NCBI GenBank assembly: GCA_001940725.1
Contig: MDVR01000017.1
Coordinates: forward strand, 5,915-69,914
Length of the DNA stretch: 64,000 bases
Direction of reading: 5' to 3'
From: Candidatus Heimdallarchaeota archaeon LC_2
GTDB taxonomy: Archaea > Asgardarchaeota > Heimdallarchaeia > Heimdallarchaeales > Kariarchaeaceae
Shown here: in pieces, positions 61,447 to 64,000 of the stretch
How the letters are laid out: each line of letters begins with the position of its first letter
Numbering within the stretch: the stretch's first letter is position 1
Made by a program: the position numbers and the translations under genes
The notes under the pieces: generated by a model
What the model was told of the DNA's origin: nothing
The model's database searches: none
Seen by the model: the letters and a program-made list of their open reading frames with translations, nothing else

Positions 61447-64000
61447 ATGGAAGTAGATAAGTTAGATCTTTCTCATCGGGTTCTTTCGCCAACGATAAAG
61501 CTGTTGGGGGATATTCTTGGTGAGGTTATTGTAGAACAACAGGGTGAAGAATATTTACATCTTGAAGAGAAAATCAGATTGTTAGCCAAAGATTTTAGGG
61601 AAAATAATGATCATGAGGCATACGACAAATTAAAAAATGAAATTAAACAATTATCGACCGAAGATAGAGTAATCATTACAAAAGCCTTCAGTGTGTTTTT
61701 TCAACTCGCAAATTTGGCTGAAGAGGATTATAGAATACACCTAAATGAAGAATACAGTTTGTCGACCAAGGATGACACCCTGTATTATGCGATTCAATTT
61801 GCAAAGAAATCAGGAATGAGCCTAAACGACCTAATAAATTTACTTGGTGAATTACATCTCAAACTAGTGTGGACTGCACATCCAACTGAGGCTCGCAGAT
61901 TGACAAATTTGATGAAATTAAGACAAATTTATGAAATTATTGAAAATATTGAGAAACATGATAAAAAAGATCTTGAATATAAAATCTTAAGAAATAAAAT
62001 TAAGGAATATGTCACGCTCTTATGGCAAACAGATGATATAAGAGAAAGAAAATTAGACCTTTTGGATGAAGTAAGAACAAATTTATTTTATTTTGATAAT
62101 ACACTTTTCAGGACTATACCTTTGATCATGCAGAATTTACTCGAGGTAATTAAACTTGAATATGAAGATCCTAATTTATTTCTTGATCAAATTCCTAATT
62201 TTCTCGAATTTGGGTCTTGGGTAGGTGGTGATCGAGATGGTCATCCGGGAGTGACTTCTGAAATAACAATTCAAACTTTACTTTTACAAAAGAGATTGTG
62301 CGTTAGAAAATATCTCAATTTAATCAATGAGTTAATACGAGACCTTTCTTCTTCACTAAATTTGATCACAATATCAAAGGAATTGCTAGAAAGCATTGAT
62401 ACAGATAGCCAGGTTTTCTCAGATTTCGCTCATCACACTCAGCATTTAAATAGATTAGAACCATATCGGAGGAAATTAGATTTTATTCGGGTCAAACTTG
62501 AAAATACATTACTTCAGGTCGAAAGATCTGCTATTAGAATTGGATTAGGGCGAACATTAGTTGGATATACAGAATTGGGATCAACTGAGATCACAAAAAG
62601 TGAATACTATCTCAACACGAATGAATTCATTGATGATTTGAAAATAATTGAGAATTCCTTAATTGAAAATAAGGGTGCGATTATAGCACATGGAAACTTA
62701 TCTGAACTTATTCAACTAGTAAGGGTTTTTGGTTTTCATTTAGCACCAATTGATCTCCGACAACATTCTAAAGTTCACAGTGAAGCCTTAGAAGAAGTAT
62801 TTTCTCATATTGGATTACCAAAGTTATCAGATTTGACATCTGAAGAAAAGAGAAAATTAATGTTAAAGGAATTATTGAATTCACGTCCATTGGGAACTAA
62901 ATCTTATCTTCAATTTTGTCGCACAGAAACTCAGGAATTATTTGAGACATTGGAGGTAGCTAAAAATTCTATTGAACTCTTTTCTACCCGTGCTATTGAG
63001 GCTTATATCATTTCAATGACAAAAGATGAAATTGATATATTGTCATTGATGTTGTTGCTTAAAGAGTCTCACTTAATAAAAGTAAAGGATAATGTTGTAT
63101 CTGAAGCTACAATAGATATTGTACCCCTTTTTGAGACAAAAGAAGATTTGGACAACGCGCCAGAAGTTATGAAAAATTTATTCTCTACAAAGTTGTACAG
63201 ATCTTATTTAGAAAAGCGTGATAATATTCAAGAAATAATGATTGGCTACTCTGATTCTACAAAGGATGTCGGTTATTTGCAATCTAATTTTCGATTATTT
63301 TATGTTCAAAGAAAGTTAATTAAAGTTGCTCAAGAGTTCAATATTGCGCTAAGAATATTCCATGGACGTGGTGGAAGCATATCAAGGGGTGGTGGACCGA
63401 CCCATAAAGCAATCCTCTCTCAACTTCCAGGTAGCCTTTCAAAGATGAAGATTACTGAGCAGGGTGAGGTTATAGGCTGGAACTATGCAAATCCTAAAAT
63501 TGCATATAGACATTTGGAACAAATTATTAGCGCATTAATTACACGAAGTGTGGTAGATCAAAATACCCCCATAACTCAAAATCCTGCTTATCCAAAAGAT
63601 GCATTTGTACAACGATTCAGAAATATGGCTGATAAAGCAAGTGAAGTATATGAATCTATGGTAAAAAATAATCCCGATTTCATTCAGTATTATCTACAAT
63701 TTACACCTCTTGACATAATTGAACGAGCTACAATTGGTTCTCGACCAAGTCGGAGAACTTCATCAGATATTGATGATGTTAATTCTCTGCGCGCAATTCC
63801 GTGGATTTTCAGTTGGATGCAAACAAGATTAATTTTTCCTGCATATTACGGTGTTGGATCTGCAATGGAATGGTTCAATAAGGAAAATGGGATAGAAACT
63901 CTTCAAACAATGTACAAAGAATGGCCATATTTTAATTCAATTGTCAATAATTTGCAAATGGTTTGTCTTAAAGCAGATATGCACGTAGCTGAAAACTATT
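61447..64000 (+). CDS. ppc: Phosphoenolpyruvate carboxylase, bacterial-type (3' end outside window)
   Basis: ATG at 61447 (MEVDKLDLSHRVLSPTIKLLG) opens a frame that continues to the right edge, about 851 residues so far. Motifs: WTAHPTEARR with the catalytic H145, GSWVGGDRDGHPGVT, FHGRGGSISRGGGPTH with R641, and GSRPSRRTSSDIDDVNSLRAIPW. It carboxylates PEP to oxaloacetate for anaplerosis. Archaea usually have the shorter PpcA type (about 500 residues), so the long type suggests transfer from bacteria. Confidence 0.96.
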   Translation, partial: MEVDKLDLSHRVLSPTIKLLGDILGEVIVEQQGEEYLHLEEKIRLLAKDFRENNDHEAYDKLKNEIKQLSTEDRVIITKAFSVFFQLANLAEEDYRIHLNEEYSLSTKDDTLYYAIQFAKKSGMSLNDLINLLGELHLKLVWTAHPTEARRLTNLMKLRQIYEIIENIEKHDKKDLEYKILRNKIKEYVTLLWQTDDIRERKLDLLDEVRTNLFYFDNTLFRTIPLIMQNLLEVIKLEYEDPNLFLDQIPNFLEFGSWVGGDRDGHPGVTSEITIQTLLLQKRLCVRKYLNLINELIRDLSSSLNLITISKELLESIDTDSQVFSDFAHHTQHLNRLEPYRRKLDFIRVKLENTLLQVERSAIRIGLGRTLVGYTELGSTEITKSEYYLNTNEFIDDLKIIENSLIENKGAIIAHGNLSELIQLVRVFGFHLAPIDLRQHSKVHSEALEEVFSHIGLPKLSDLTSEEKRKLMLKELLNSRPLGTKSYLQFCRTETQELFETLEVAKNSIELFSTRAIEAYIISMTKDEIDILSLMLLLKESHLIKVKDNVVSEATIDIVPLFETKEDLDNAPEVMKNLFSTKLYRSYLEKRDNIQEIMIGYSDSTKDVGYLQSNFRLFYVQRKLIKVAQEFNIALRIFHGRGGSISRGGGPTHKAILSQLPGSLSKMKITEQGEVIGWNYANPKIAYRHLEQIISALITRSVVDQNTPITQNPAYPKDAFVQRFRNMADKASEVYESMVKNNPDFIQYYLQFTPLDIIERATIGSRPSRRTSSDIDDVNSLRAIPWIFSWMQTRLIFPAYYGVGSAMEWFNKENGIETLQTMYKEWPYFNSIVNNLQMVCLKADMHVAENY

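Overview
The window reads as an AT-rich chromosomal segment from an Asgard archaeon, most likely in the Heimdallarchaeia. This is inferred from gene content, not from a marker phylogeny. The case rests on a eukaryote-like ubiquitin-type conjugation cassette (two beta-grasp modifiers, E1, E2, JAMM protease, membrane RING-like protein), a protein with two PARP-type zinc fingers, three longin/roadblock-like proteins, archaeal Kae1, geranylgeranyl reductase and F420 enzymes (CofE, LLM oxidoreductase). Start codons include many GTG and TTG, and several genes have Shine-Dalgarno-like GGAG or GGTG motifs.

Layout. 0-5.4 kb: a partial haem-b membrane protein, a truncated nuclease-like ORF, a seven-PAS hybrid histidine kinase and two small membrane genes. 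5.9-11.6 kb: the ubiquitin-like operon and two trailing genes (an RHH-like regulator and a Lys-rich disordered protein). 11.6-18.8 kb: mixed genes including an M28 peptidase, a divergent RNase III domain, an AdaA/Ogt alkylation-repair pair and an ABC exporter with a surface protein. 18.9-25.7 kb: a 1999-residue surface protein with about 15 Ig-like repeats, one membrane span and a cytoplasmic longin-like domain, followed upstream by a free-standing paralogue of that domain. 26.7-31.1 kb: a pilin remnant, TatA, TatC, a membrane wHTH-like protein and an extracellular LanC-like toroid. 31.07-32.64 kb: a TnpB tail and an ISH3-like insertion sequence. 32.8-40.6 kb: regulators, then a DOMON / Tat-exported Fe-S / NrfD electron-transfer operon and a tandemly duplicated haem/CBM9-like surface protein. 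40.8-47.1 kb: two MFS transporters (one interrupted by a stop), a longin-like protein, a CBS pair, and an AOR tungsten enzyme with its MoaD-like protein. 47.2-51.7 kb: surface and membrane proteins and a triplicated nitrilase / TerB-like junction. 51.7-64 kb: zf-PARP/OB protein, Kae1, CBS tetramer, CofE, geranylgeranyl reductase, a split LLM enzyme, PAS protein, thioredoxin, a metB/lrp remnant junction and the start of PEP carboxylase.

How parts connect. The ubiquitin-like cassette has every step of a conjugation cycle in one operon, but its modifiers end in Ala-Gly rather than Gly-Gly, and only the first has a two-residue extension needing maturation. The giant surface protein and its neighbouring longin paralogue suggest an outside-to-inside coupling of cell-surface recognition to a eukaryote-type trafficking fold. 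The Tat genes can export the twin-arginine Fe-S protein encoded 9 kb away, which would place the DOMON/Fe-S/NrfD complex on the outer face of the membrane.

The segment also carries unusually many broken or rearranged loci: two genes cut by single in-frame TAA codons, one likely homopolymer frameshift, an exact 629-bp tandem duplication, an exact 558-bp triplication with a strand-switching junction, and two head-to-head gene remnants meeting at a 12-bp palindrome. These could be real or could reflect amplification or assembly of an uncultured genome; raw reads would decide.
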